A stretch of DNA of 64,000 nucleotides from Gemella sp. GL1 (lineage in GTDB: Bacteria > Bacillota > Bacilli > Staphylococcales > Gemellaceae), in assembly GCF_013415365.1 (NCBI RefSeq), contig NZ_JACBYB010000015.1:1-64000 (forward strand). The letters are read 5' to 3'. Under the pieces are notes generated by a model. The model made no database searches. It was given only the letters and a program-made list of their open reading frames with translations, and was not told the origin of the DNA. Within the stretch, counting starts at the first letter, position 1; every line of letters starts with the position of its first letter. Position numbers and translations under genes: made by a program. Shown in pieces: positions 9,383-20,036 of this stretch.

Positions 9383-10000
9383 ATGTCTAGTAAAAAAGAA
9401 GAAAATTTAGAAAAAAAGAAAGAGAGCTTAGAGGGTACAGTAGAAGAAAATCTAAAGGCCACCACTGAAGAAATAAAGAATATAAGTGAAGAATTAGAGT
9501 CTGAAGAAACTTTAGAAAAAGAAGTCGAAGAAAGTATAGAGGGCCTTTTAGAAGCTAAACTTTTAAAAGCAGAAGAAGACTTGAAAGCATCGGAAGATAA
9601 ATATTTAAGACTTTATGCAGAATTTGAAAACTTTAAAAAACGTAAAAATCAGGAAATAGAAACAAATAATAAATATAAAAGCCAAAAGATAATTTCAGAA
9701 ATACTTCCTAGTATAGATAACTTAGAAAGAGCTTTAGCTTCAACCGAAGAAACAGAAGAGACAATTGGACTTTTAAAAGGTGTACAAATGGTCTATGAAG
9801 GATTACAAGCTGCTCTAAAATCAGAGGGAGTAGAGCTAATAGAATCAACGGGAGAAAAATTTGACCCTAATGTTCATCAAGCGGTAATGCAGGATAGTGA
9901 TTCTGAAAAAGAATCTGGAATTGTATTAGAAACTTTCCAAAAAGGATATAAATTAAAAGATAGAGTAATTAGACCAGCTATGGTTAAAGTAAATTCCTAA
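9383..10000 (+). CDS. grpE: Nucleotide exchange factor GrpE
   Basis: Releases ADP from DnaK, 205 aa. The first 70 residues are very acidic and lysine-rich. A long coiled coil leads into the conserved core with RLYAEFENFKKRK (about 76-88) and the C-terminal beta domain containing GEKFDPNVHQAV. SD AGGAGG precedes ATG 9383. A 147-nt gap to dnaK shows no clear promoter or terminator. Confidence 0.96.
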   Translation: MSSKKEENLEKKKESLEGTVEENLKATTEEIKNISEELESEETLEKEVEESIEGLLEAKLLKAEEDLKASEDKYLRLYAEFENFKKRKNQEIETNNKYKSQKIISEILPSIDNLERALASTEETEETIGLLKGVQMVYEGLQAALKSEGVELIESTGEKFDPNVHQAVMQDSDSEKESGIVLETFQKGYKLKDRVIRPAMVKVNS

Positions 10001-10144
10001 TACTTAAGAAGAAATAACTTTAAAATTATAAAAATATTTTAAAATTTATCCGAATAACTAGGAAAAATATTCAGTGATTAGAGATAATTGCTGAGTAAAT
10101 TAGATGTGAAAATAATATTAATTGTATATAAATAAGGAGAATAA

Positions 10145-11971
<1,827 letters not shown>

Positions 11972-12120
11972 GCATACAGTTATTAAGATAAAAAAGTTAA
12001 AAATTATTATCTCAAGATTTTCTAGAATGAAAATGTTGTTTAAAACAATAGGAAGCAATCACATAGTGATGTAATATATATATAGAAAATTTTTAAAAAT
12101 AATCAAAATTTGAAATAAAT

Positions 12121-12144
12121 AAGGGAGTGTTTTACGCTCCCTTA
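12121..12144 (+). promoter_or_regulatory. Hairpin between dnaK and dnaJ
   Basis: A 9-bp stem AAGGGAGTG/CGCTCCCTT with one G-U lies 22 nt before the dnaJ start. It lacks a T tract, so it looks more like an mRNA processing or stability element than a terminator. It could set different DnaK and DnaJ levels. Confidence 0.5.
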
Positions 12145-12165
12145 AAATTTAACATAGGGGAAAAT

Positions 12166-13323
12166 ATGGCAAAAAGAGATTACTATGAAGTGCTGGGACT
12201 TAGTAAAGGTGCTAGTGCACAAGAAATAAAAAAAGCATATAGAAAATTATCTAAGCAATATCACCCAGATATTAATAAAGAACCAGGGGCAGACGAAAAG
12301 TTTAAAGAAATCACAGAAGCCTATGAAATTTTAAGTGACGATAATAAAAAAGCCCAATATGATCAATTTGGACATGCAGCTTTTGAACAAGGTAATTATG
12401 GAGGTGGTGGCTTCGGAGGATTTGGTGGAGGATTCTCTGGAGCAGATTTTGATGATTTAGGAGATATATTTTCATCATTTTTTGGTGGTGGAGGACGTGG
12501 AAGAAGAAATCCAAATGCTCCAAGGCAAGGAGAGGATCTACTTCACAGACTTAATATATCATTTGAAGAATCTGTTTTTGGTGTTAAGAAAGCAGTAAAA
12601 TTTAGAAAAGATGTAACGTGTGAAAAATGTAATGGTTCGGGAGCTAAAGATGCATCGTCTACTACAACATGTACAACTTGTCATGGTTCTGGATCTGAAA
12701 CATTTGTTCAACAATCAATCTTTGGTCAGGTACAAAGTCAAAGAACATGTTCAAGATGTAACGGAACAGGTAAAATAATTAAAGATAAATGTGCTCATTG
12801 TTTCGGTAAAGGATACAACAACAAAGAAGTTGAGTATGAAGTCGATATTCCAGCTGGAATTGAAAATGGACAAAGAGTTCGACTTTCAGGAAAAGGAGGA
12901 CCTGGTGTCAATGGAGGACCAGCAGGAGATTTATTTATAGAAGTTATTGTTCCAGAAGACAAGTACTTCCATAGAGATGGAGACGATATCTATACAGAGT
13001 TAGAATTATCACCAGCACAAGCTGCTTTAGGAACTAAGATAGATGTTCGTACACTTAATGGGGAAATAGAACTTAATGTTCCAGCTGGAACGCAATACGG
13101 GCGTAAATTTAAATTAGCAGGGAAAGGTGTTAAAAATGTTAGAGGATATGGAGTAGGGGATCATTATATTATAGCGATAATAAAAATACCTAAAGACTTA
13201 TCACAACGTGAACGTGAATTATATGAAGAACTTGCTAAAATAAGAGGGGAAAAATCATCTGAAGGAGAAGGATTTTTTGAAAAAGCAAAAAGAAAAATAA
13301 ACAAAGCATTAGATGACTTATAG
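12166..13323 (+). CDS. dnaJ: Chaperone DnaJ (Hsp40)
   Basis: Co-chaperone that delivers substrates and stimulates DnaK ATPase, 385 aa. The J domain has HPD at 33-35 and is followed by a Gly/Phe-rich stretch. Four zinc-binding CxxCxGxG-type repeats follow ([32 protein letters not shown]), then the C-terminal substrate domains. ATG 12166 has SD AGGGG. The in-frame ATG at 12127 is rejected because it falls inside the upstream hairpin. Confidence 0.97.
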   Translation: MAKRDYYEVLGLSKGASAQEIKKAYRKLSKQYHPDINKEPGADEKFKEITEAYEILSDDNKKAQYDQFGHAAFEQGNYGGGGFGGFGGGFSGADFDDLGDIFSSFFGGGGRGRRNPNAPRQGEDLLHRLNISFEESVFGVKKAVKFRKDVTCEKCNGSGAKDASSTTTCTTCHGSGSETFVQQSIFGQVQSQRTCSRCNGTGKIIKDKCAHCFGKGYNNKEVEYEVDIPAGIENGQRVRLSGKGGPGVNGGPAGDLFIEVIVPEDKYFHRDGDDIYTELELSPAQAALGTKIDVRTLNGEIELNVPAGTQYGRKFKLAGKGVKNVRGYGVGDHYIIAIIKIPKDLSQRERELYEELAKIRGEKSSEGEGFFEKAKRKINKALDDL

Positions 13324-13326
13324 AAT

Positions 13327-13360
13327 AAAAATCGTAACTAGAAATAGTTGCGATTTTTTT
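13327..13360 (+). terminator. Terminator of the heat-shock operon
   Basis: A stem of about 14 bp with one wobble and a GAAA loop, then TTTTTTT, four nt after the dnaJ stop codon. Confidence 0.9.
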
Positions 13361-13370
13361 GCTAGCATTC

Positions 13371-13401
13371 TTGACTATAACCTAACGTTATGCTTTAAAA
13401 T
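13371..13401 (+). promoter_or_regulatory. MerR-type promoter with 19-bp spacer
   Basis: -35 TTGACT (13371-13376) and -10 TAAAAT (13396-13401) are 19 bp apart, the stretched spacing of promoters activated by MerR proteins. The spacer carries the dyad ATAAC-CTAAC-GTTAT (13377-13391). A second palindrome, GTTAGCTAAC, lies just downstream at 13409-13418. This fits autoregulation by the MerR gene that follows. Confidence 0.8.
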
Positions 13402-13446
13402 AAAGATAGTTAGCTAACGATATATTAATAAATGAGGAGGGGAAGT

Positions 13447-14178
13447 ATGTTTTCTATTAAGGATATTATAAAAATAACAGGAATAACAAAGAGAACTTTA
13501 CATTATTATGATGAACAAGGTATCTTAACACCTAGCAAAAATAGTGAAAATAATTATAGAGAGTATAATAAAAAAGATTTGATTAAATTACAAGAAATAC
13601 TTTTTCTAAAAGCAATAGGTTTGTCGCTTAAAGAAATTAAAGAGTACTATTTATTAGATAATGAAAAAAGAACTAAAATTTTATTAAAACACAAAGAAAA
13701 TTTAAAATATGAATTATTAAAATTACAGAATACTATTGAAAAATTAGATAAAGTTATTGATGGAAAAGACATAAGAAGAGAAATACTTGAAGGAGAAAAA
13801 GTAAATAATATGGAAAAACAATATGAACGAGAAATAGAATTACTGTATAGCAATTCAAGTGAATATAGGATATATAAACATAATACTAAAGATTACACGA
13901 AGGAAGATTTTAAAAATTTAGAAAAAGAATTGGATCATGTTTATAGGAATATTGTAGAAAATATAGACGAACTAGCCGAAAGTAAAGTTATACAAAATGA
14001 AATAGCAAGTTTATATGATATTATGTATAATTTAATGGGATGCAGTAAAGAGATATTTTACAGTATATGTTTATCTTACAAGGAAGATTGTCGTTTTAAT
14101 AGCTATTTTGAGAAGTTTGGAGAAGAAAGCCTGGTAGACTTAATAATAGAAGCTGCAAAAATTTATAAAGAAAAATAA
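13447..14178 (+). CDS. MerR family transcriptional regulator, TipA-like
   Basis: A 243-aa regulator. The N-terminal MerR winged helix (MFSIKDIIKITGITKRTLHYY, then NYREYNKKDL) occupies about 1-70 and a coiled coil follows (about 75-115). The C-terminal part resembles the TipAS drug-sensing domain (about 130-243), which in relatives binds thiopeptides or other multidrug ligands. ATG 13447 follows SD GGAGGGG. No efflux or target gene sits beside it: the neighbours are dnaJ and rplJ. Ligand and regulon are unknown; autoregulation is likely from its promoter. Confidence 0.85.
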   Translation: MFSIKDIIKITGITKRTLHYYDEQGILTPSKNSENNYREYNKKDLIKLQEILFLKAIGLSLKEIKEYYLLDNEKRTKILLKHKENLKYELLKLQNTIEKLDKVIDGKDIRREILEGEKVNNMEKQYEREIELLYSNSSEYRIYKHNTKDYTKEDFKNLEKELDHVYRNIVENIDELAESKVIQNEIASLYDIMYNLMGCSKEIFYSICLSYKEDCRFNSYFEKFGEESLVDLIIEAAKIYKEK

Positions 14179-14194
14179 AAATAGAAGAATTATA

Positions 14195-14223
14195 TTGACA
14201 AATTCAAAAAAATATAGTATATT
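14195..14223 (+). promoter_or_regulatory. rplJL promoter
   Basis: -35 TTGACA (14195-14200), 17-bp spacer, -10 TATATT (14218-14223). Confidence 0.8.
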
Positions 14224-14230
14224 ATTCTAA

Positions 14231-14356
14231 GTCAGTTTGATATGTACCTAAGACAGTAGGGAACTTAAGTTTTAATAATCCTACCGAGGACGATAATAAA
14301 AAGAGTATTATGTTTATGCCTTTTTGTATGTTCTCGCATGCAGAAAGGTTCTTTTT
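14231..14356 (+). promoter_or_regulatory. Ribosomal protein L10 leader RNA
   Basis: The leader before rplJ contains the L10-binding signature AGACAGTAGG (14251-14260) and ATCCTACCGAGG (14278-14289), conserved in Firmicute L10 leaders. A 12-bp terminator stem with two wobbles (14319-14330/14337-14348) and TTCTTTTT follow. Excess L10/L12 complex should bind the leader and cut expression of rplJL. Confidence 0.85.
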
Positions 14357-14397
14357 GGTACAATTGAGATTGATAAATCTAATTAGGAGGAAGTTCA

Positions 14398-14898
14398 ATG
14401 TCAAAAGCTATTGAGAGAAAACAAGAACTTGTAAACCAAATTGCTGAAGAAATTAAAGCAAGTTCGTCAATCGTTATCGCAGATTACCGTGGTTTAAATG
14501 TTGCTCAAGTAACTGAATTACGTAACAAAATGCGTGCTGAGGGATTAACGTTTAAAGTTTACAAAAACTCACTAGTGCGTCGTGCTATGGAGCAAAATGG
14601 TATTGAAGGATTAGAAGAAGTATTAACTGGTCCAAATGCTATTGCATTCTCTACTGAAGACGTAGTAGCGCCTGCTCGTGTACTTAATGATTTTGCTAAA
14701 GAAAACGAAGCACTAGAATTAAAAGCAGGGGTAATTGAAGGTAAAGTTGCTTCATTAGAAGAAGTTAAAGCTATCGCAACATTACCAAACAAAGAAGGGT
14801 TACTTTCTATGTTACTATCTGTATTAACAGCGCCTATGAGAAATACTGCTTTAGCAGTTAAAGCTGTTGCAGATCAAAAGGCTGAACAAGAGGCTTAA
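14398..14898 (+). CDS. rplJ: 50S ribosomal protein L10
   Basis: Stalk base protein, 166 aa, which anchors L7/L12 dimers on 23S rRNA. The N-terminal RNA-binding part includes [20 protein letters not shown] and the KNSLVRRA helix. The C-terminal helix binds L12. SD AGGAGG precedes ATG 14398. It is cotranscribed with rplL, 48 nt downstream, and probably represses its own leader. Confidence 0.97.
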   Translation: MSKAIERKQELVNQIAEEIKASSSIVIADYRGLNVAQVTELRNKMRAEGLTFKVYKNSLVRRAMEQNGIEGLEEVLTGPNAIAFSTEDVVAPARVLNDFAKENEALELKAGVIEGKVASLEEVKAIATLPNKEGLLSMLLSVLTAPMRNTALAVKAVADQKAEQEA

Positions 14899-14946
14899 TT
14901 CTTGTAAAAGAAATTAAATAAAAGATAATATTTGGAGGAATATATA

Positions 14947-15306
14947 ATGACTAAAGAGCAAATCTTAGAATCAATTAAAAACATGTCAGTTTTAGAATTA
15001 AACGACTTAGTAAAAGCAATCGAAGAAGAATTCGGTGTAACTGCTGCAGCACCTGTAGCTGTAGTAGGTGGTGGAGCTGCTGCTGCTGAAGAAAAAACTG
15101 AGTTTGATGTAGTATTAGCAAGCGCAGGAGACCAAAAAATTAAAGTTATCAAAGTTGTTCGTGAGATCACTGGTGATGGACTTAAAGAAGCTAAAGAAAA
15201 AGTTGATGGTGCACCAGCAACTCTTAAAGAAGGAGTTTCTAAAGAAGAAGCTGAAGAAATCAAAGCTAAACTTGAAGAAGTTGGAGCTTCTGTTGAAGTT
15301 AAATAA
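14947..15306 (+). CDS. rplL: 50S ribosomal protein L7/L12
   Basis: Flexible stalk protein, 119 aa, that recruits translation factors. It has the N-terminal dimerisation helix, an alanine-rich hinge (about 35-50) and the C-terminal factor-binding domain with [23 protein letters not shown] 14947 follows SD GGAGGAA. The in-frame ATG at 14932 lies within the SD and is rejected. Confidence 0.97.
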   Translation: MTKEQILESIKNMSVLELNDLVKAIEEEFGVTAAAPVAVVGGGAAAAEEKTEFDVVLASAGDQKIKVIKVVREITGDGLKEAKEKVDGAPATLKEGVSKEEAEEIKAKLEEVGASVEVK

Positions 15307-15393
15307 TTTTAATCGATTAATTTCAACAACTAATTAGATAGATGTAAAAATAACAAATATCTGTATAAGATATTTATAGATGATAATAACAAT

Positions 15394-15435
15394 AGTGTAT
15401 CTCATATCGAATAGGTTATGAGATATACTTTTTTA
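15394..15435 (+). terminator. Terminator after rplL
   Basis: A 13-bp stem with one wobble (15394-15406/15417-15429) and a 10-nt loop, followed by TTTTTT. It separates rplJL from the methyltransferase and rpoBC. Confidence 0.85.
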
Positions 15436-15493
15436 ATATATAAAAACATAAACAAATACTCTTATAAATAGAAAGAAAAAACAGGAAGAAAAA

Positions 15494-16090
15494 ATGGAAC
15501 ATTATTATACAAATAATCCTAATTCTAAAAGTGAAGAAAAAGTAATTTCGGGATTTATAAATTCAAAAGAATATAACTTTTATACAGATAATGGAGTTTT
15601 CTCAAAAAATGGAATAGATTTTGGTACAAAAACTATGTTAGAATCTTTTGAAACGGATAAAAAAATAGCTAATGTATGTGACTTAGGTTGTGGGTATGGA
15701 GTTGTATCTGTATTTTTGGCTGATAGATATAAAGATTTTTCATTTATCTTAGTTGATGTTAATAAGAGAAGTCTCGAATTATCCAAAAAAAATTTAGAAA
15801 AAAATAATATAAAAAATAATGTGAAACTCTTAGAGAACAATGCTTTATCAGATATTGAAGAAAATTTTGATATTATTTTAACAAACCCTCCTATAAGAGC
15901 TGGGAAAGAAGTAGTTCACATGATGATGAAGCAATCATTTGAACGATTAAATTCTAAAGGTGAATTATGGGTAGTTATTCAAAAAAAACAAGGGATGGCT
16001 TCTTGTAAAAAATTATTGGAAGAACTTTTTTCACATGTAGAAATTATTACAAAAAATAAAGGATATTATATCCTTAAAAGTGTCAAATAA
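15494..16090 (+). CDS. RsmC-like class I methyltransferase (YbxB type)
   Basis: A 198-aa SAM-dependent methyltransferase. Motif I is VCDLGCGYGVVSVFLA (about 58-73) and the catalytic NPPI is at about 131-134, as in RsmC-type enzymes that methylate guanine N2 in 16S rRNA. The opening HYYTNNPNSKS and the position between rplL and rpoB match B. subtilis ybxB. The exact rRNA target is not shown by sequence. SD AGGAAG precedes ATG 15494. Confidence 0.85.
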   Translation: MEHYYTNNPNSKSEEKVISGFINSKEYNFYTDNGVFSKNGIDFGTKTMLESFETDKKIANVCDLGCGYGVVSVFLADRYKDFSFILVDVNKRSLELSKKNLEKNNIKNNVKLLENNALSDIEENFDIILTNPPIRAGKEVVHMMMKQSFERLNSKGELWVVIQKKQGMASCKKLLEELFSHVEIITKNKGYYILKSVK

Positions 16091-16091
16091 A

Positions 16092-16120
16092 TTGACTTTA
16101 CATCTATATTATGCTATTAT
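16092..16120 (+). promoter_or_regulatory. rpoBC promoter
   Basis: -35 TTGACT (16092-16097), 17-bp spacer, -10 TATTAT (16115-16120), starting at the stop of the methyltransferase gene. Confidence 0.7.
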
Positions 16121-16175
16121 GATATATTGCAAGTAATTTATTTAAATTAATAAAAAATTACAAAAAACTCATTTG

Positions 16176-16212
16176 AAACAGCTTTAAAATTAACTTTAAA
16201 ATAGCTGTTTTT
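16176..16212 (+). terminator. Terminator-like hairpin in the rpoB leader
   Basis: AAACAGCT (16176-16183) pairs with AGCTGTTT (16203-16210), with inner TTTAAA arms also able to pair, and the 3' arm runs into TTTTT. It lies between the promoter and rpoB, so it could attenuate rpoBC or stop read-through from upstream. Confidence 0.6.
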
Positions 16213-16251
16213 AATGCGTTATGCTTATAAAAAAACCAAGGGGTGACACAG

Positions 16252-19200
16252 TTGCAAAAAATTAAATTTGGTAAACATAGAGAAAGACGTAGTTATGCAA
16301 GAATTTCAGAAGTTATTGACTTACCGGACTTAATCGAAATTCAGACTTCATCATATGAGGAATTTTTAAAGACTGGTATTAAGGAAGTATTTAAAGATGT
16401 TTCTCCTATTGAAGGTAATAACGATAAACTAAGTTTAGAATTTATCGACTACAAATTAGGTGATCCTAAGTATGATATTGATAAGTCTAAAGAACGTGAT
16501 GCTACTTATGCGGCTCCGTTAAGAGTTAAAGTTAGACTATTAAATAAAGAAACAGGTGAAATTAAAGAACAGGAAGTATTCATGGGTGATTTACCACTTA
16601 TGACTGATACAGGTACTTTTATTATTAATGGAGCAGAACGTGTTATCGTATCACAATTAGTACGTTCTCCATCGGTTTATTTCACAGAAGATGAAAAACT
16701 TAAAGTTAAAAATATTGCTAATGCCTTCAAAACAACGGTTATCCCTAATCGAGGGGCTTGGTTAGAATTCGAAAAAGATATGAAGAATTTAGCTTATGCT
16801 CGTATTGATAGAACAAGAAAAATTCCTATTACTACATTAATTAGAGCTCTTGGATTTGCAAGTGATGAAGAAATAGTATCCTTATTTGGAGAAACTGAAG
16901 AATTATTATCTACTTTAGAAAAAGATGACAAAAAAGATACTGGAAAAGCACTTCAGGAAATTTACGAAAAACTTCGACCAGGAGAGCCATCAACTGTAGA
17001 ATCAGCAAAAGCAACATTATTTGGAAGATTTTTCGATGCTCGTCGATATGACTTAGCAAAAGTGGGTCGTTATAAATTAAATAATAAATTACATGTATCT
17101 GAAAGACTTGAAAACCAAGTTTTAGTTGAACCAATCGTAGATACTGAAACTGGTGAAGTCTTAGTAGAAAAAGGTACAAAACTAACGCGTACAATCTTGG
17201 ATGGAATCCATGAAGAACTGGCGAAAACAGCAAATATTAAAGAATATGAAATTCATGAATCAATAGATGGAAATGATATATTAAGATTGCAGTTGTTTAA
17301 GGTTGTAAACATGGTAACTGCACCAGCAAATTATAATGTTGATGATTTAACAGGAGATCAAATTTTACATATAATTGGTAATGCTAGCCCAGAAAAAGAT
17401 GTAGTTACATTGACTATTGCTGATATTATAGCAAGTATTAACTATTATTTATTATTAATCAGGAATAGAAGAAATATTGACGGATTTGAATTCGATTTAA
17501 TTGGAAATTCTGATGATATAGATCACTTAGGAAATCGTCGTTTACGTTGTATAGGTGAGTTACTTCAAAATCAAATTCGTTTAGGTATTTCACGTATGGA
17601 AAGAGTTGTTCGTGAAAGAATGTCGCTTCAAGATTCAGAAGAAGTTACTCCACAACAATTGATTAATGTTCGTCCAGTAACAGCTATAATTAAAGAATTT
17701 TTTGGATCTTCACAACTATCACAATTTATGGATCAAACAAACCCATTATCAGAACTTACCCATAAACGTCGTTTATCAGCTTTAGGACCAGGTGGACTTA
17801 CACGTGAACGTGCTGGAATGGAAGTGCGTGACGTTCACTATTCACACTATGGACGTATGTGTCCTATTGAGACACCTGAAGGACCTAACATTGGTCTGAT
17901 TAACTCACTTTCTTCATTTGCAAGAATTAATGAGTTTGGATTTATTATGACACCTTACAGAAAAGTGGAGTTTGATAATGAAGGAAATCCTTATGTGACT
18001 AAAGAAGTATCTTACTTAACAGCGGATCAAGAAGATAAATATGTAGTTGCACAATCTAACTCAAATGTAGATGATAATGGATTTTTCTTAGATGATCAAG
18101 TTGTATGTCGTTTCCGTGGGGAGAATACAGTTCTACCTAAAGAAATGATGAACTATATGGATGTATCACCTAAGCAAGTAGTTTCAGCAGCTACAGCATG
18201 TATACCTTTCTTAGAAAATGATGACTCTAACCGTGCCTTGATGGGAGCTAACATGCAACGTCAGGCGGTACCTTTAATGGTAACAGAGGCTCCTTTTGTA
18301 GGAACAGGGATGGAACATGTTTCTGCACGTGATTCAGGAGCAGCCATCGTTGCTAAATATCCAGGGGTAGTTGAGTATGTAGATTCTACTGTGATTAAAG
18401 TAAGAAGAACAGAATATTTAGATGGAAAAGAGTTAAGAGGAGACTTAGACCTTTACTCAATTCATAAGTTTGTTCGTTCTAATCACTCTACATCTTATAA
18501 TCAAAAGCCAATTGTTAAGGTAGGAGATAAGGTTAAGAAAAAGGATATTCTTGCAGATGGGCCATCTATGGATAAAGGAGAGTTAGCACTAGGGAAAAAC
18601 TTAGTAGTTGCTTTTGTAAACTGGGATGGTTACAACTATGAGGATGCTGTAATTATGAGTGAGCGTCTTGTTAAAGAAGACGTATATACTTCTATTCACT
18701 TAGAAGAATATGAAACAGAAACTCGTGATACAAAACTAGGACCTGAAGAGATCACGCGTGAAATTCCTAATGTAGGGGAAAATGCACTTAAAAATTTAGA
18801 CAGTCGCGGAATCATTCGTGTTGGTGCTGAAGTTAAATCTGGAGATATTCTAGTTGGTAAAGTTACTCCAAAAGGACTGACAGAACAAACACCAGAAGAA
18901 AAGCTTTTATATGCAATATTCGGTTCTAAATCTAAAGAAGTACGTGATACATCGTTAAGAGTACCACATGGTGCTGATGGAGTAGTAGCGGATGTTAAAA
19001 TCTTTAGACGTGAAGATGGAGCGGAATTAGCTAACGGTGTTAATGAGTTAGTGAGAGTATTTATTGTTCAAAAACGTAAAATACGTGTAGGGGACAAGAT
19101 GGCTGGACGTCATGGTAACAAAGGGGTTATATCTAATATTTTACCAGAAGAAGATATGCCATACCTACCAGATGGAACACCAGTTGATATCATGCTTAAT

Positions 19201-19974
19201 CCATTAGGGGTACCATCACGTATGAATATAGGTCAGGTATTAGAGCTTCATTTAGGAATGGCTGCTAAAAGATTAGGAATCCATGTAGCAACTCCAGTAT
19301 TTGATGGAGCAACTGATGATGATGTATGGTCGACTGTTGCTGAGGCAGGTATGTCTAAAGATGCTAAGACAATCCTTTATGATGGTCGTACAGGTGAACC
19401 ATTTGATAGTCGTGTATCGGTAGGAGTAATGTACATGATTAAGTTATCTCACATGGTTGATGACAAACTTCATGCTCGTTCAATTGGACCTTACTCGTTA
19501 GTAACTCAACAACCACTTGGAGGTAAAGCGCAGTTTGGTGGACAAAGATTTGGAGAGATGGAGGTATGGGCATTAGAAGCATATGGTGCAGCTTATATAC
19601 TTCAAGAGATCTTAACTTACAAGTCAGATGATACAAATGGACGTATTAAGACTTATGAGTCAATAGTCAAAGGTGAAAATATTCAAAAACCTGGAGTTCC
19701 AGAATCATTTAGAGTACTTATGAAAGAGATGCAAGCTTTAGGAATGGACTTTAGAGTCATGGATAAAGATGACAATGAAGTAGATTTAGCACATATGGAA
19801 ATTGCAGATACAATTGAATTTCAAGCAAAAACTAGTTTAGAAGAAGTTGAAAACGCTGATTCAGAAGAAGCTTCAATAGACCTAGTAGAAGAAACAAAAG
19901 AAGAACATGCAGGCTTAAATGCCCTATTATCAATGTTAAATAGTGATGAAGATGATTTAGAGGAAGAAAAATAA
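16252..19974 (+). CDS. rpoB: DNA-directed RNA polymerase subunit beta
   Basis: Beta subunit, 1240 aa, forming one jaw of RNA polymerase. The rifampicin region ([19 protein letters not shown], then [12 protein letters not shown]) looks wild type in order. The late segment [17 protein letters not shown] is also intact. I place the start at TTG 16252, giving [13 protein letters not shown], because SD AAGGGGTGA (16238-16246) is correctly spaced; GTG 16243 is part of that SD. TTG starts are known for rpoB in Bacillus. rpoC follows. Confidence 0.97.
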   Translation: MQKIKFGKHRERRSYARISEVIDLPDLIEIQTSSYEEFLKTGIKEVFKDVSPIEGNNDKLSLEFIDYKLGDPKYDIDKSKERDATYAAPLRVKVRLLNKETGEIKEQEVFMGDLPLMTDTGTFIINGAERVIVSQLVRSPSVYFTEDEKLKVKNIANAFKTTVIPNRGAWLEFEKDMKNLAYARIDRTRKIPITTLIRALGFASDEEIVSLFGETEELLSTLEKDDKKDTGKALQEIYEKLRPGEPSTVESAKATLFGRFFDARRYDLAKVGRYKLNNKLHVSERLENQVLVEPIVDTETGEVLVEKGTKLTRTILDGIHEELAKTANIKEYEIHESIDGNDILRLQLFKVVNMVTAPANYNVDDLTGDQILHIIGNASPEKDVVTLTIADIIASINYYLLLIRNRRNIDGFEFDLIGNSDDIDHLGNRRLRCIGELLQNQIRLGISRMERVVRERMSLQDSEEVTPQQLINVRPVTAIIKEFFGSSQLSQFMDQTNPLSELTHKRRLSALGPGGLTRERAGMEVRDVHYSHYGRMCPIETPEGPNIGLINSLSSFARINEFGFIMTPYRKVEFDNEGNPYVTKEVSYLTADQEDKYVVAQSNSNVDDNGFFLDDQVVCRFRGENTVLPKEMMNYMDVSPKQVVSAATACIPFLENDDSNRALMGANMQRQAVPLMVTEAPFVGTGMEHVSARDSGAAIVAKYPGVVEYVDSTVIKVRRTEYLDGKELRGDLDLYSIHKFVRSNHSTSYNQKPIVKVGDKVKKKDILADGPSMDKGELALGKNLVVAFVNWDGYNYEDAVIMSERLVKEDVYTSIHLEEYETETRDTKLGPEEITREIPNVGENALKNLDSRGIIRVGAEVKSGDILVGKVTPKGLTEQTPEEKLLYAIFGSKSKEVRDTSLRVPHGADGVVADVKIFRREDGAELANGVNELVRVFIVQKRKIRVGDKMAGRHGNKGVISNILPEEDMPYLPDGTPVDIMLNPLGVPSRMNIGQVLELHLGMAAKRLGIHVATPVFDGATDDDVWSTVAEAGMSKDAKTILYDGRTGEPFDSRVSVGVMYMIKLSHMVDDKLHARSIGPYSLVTQQPLGGKAQFGGQRFGEMEVWALEAYGAAYILQEILTYKSDDTNGRIKTYESIVKGENIQKPGVPESFRVLMKEMQALGMDFRVMDKDDNEVDLAHMEIADTIEFQAKTSLEEVENADSEEASIDLVEETKEEHAGLNALLSMLNSDEDDLEEEK

Positions 19975-20036
19975 TTTCAAAATAATCTAAATCTAATAAA
20001 AGACGCGTTATCGAATAATGAAGGAGGTAGGCTTTC

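Noticed and set aside
12127-12165. 13-codon extension of dnaJ
   Set aside because: Starts within a hairpin; ATG 12166 has an SD and yields the standard [11 protein letters not shown] start.
14895-15263. Minus-strand frame opposite rplL
   Set aside because: Antisense shadow of a certain ribosomal protein gene, with no SD or promoter.
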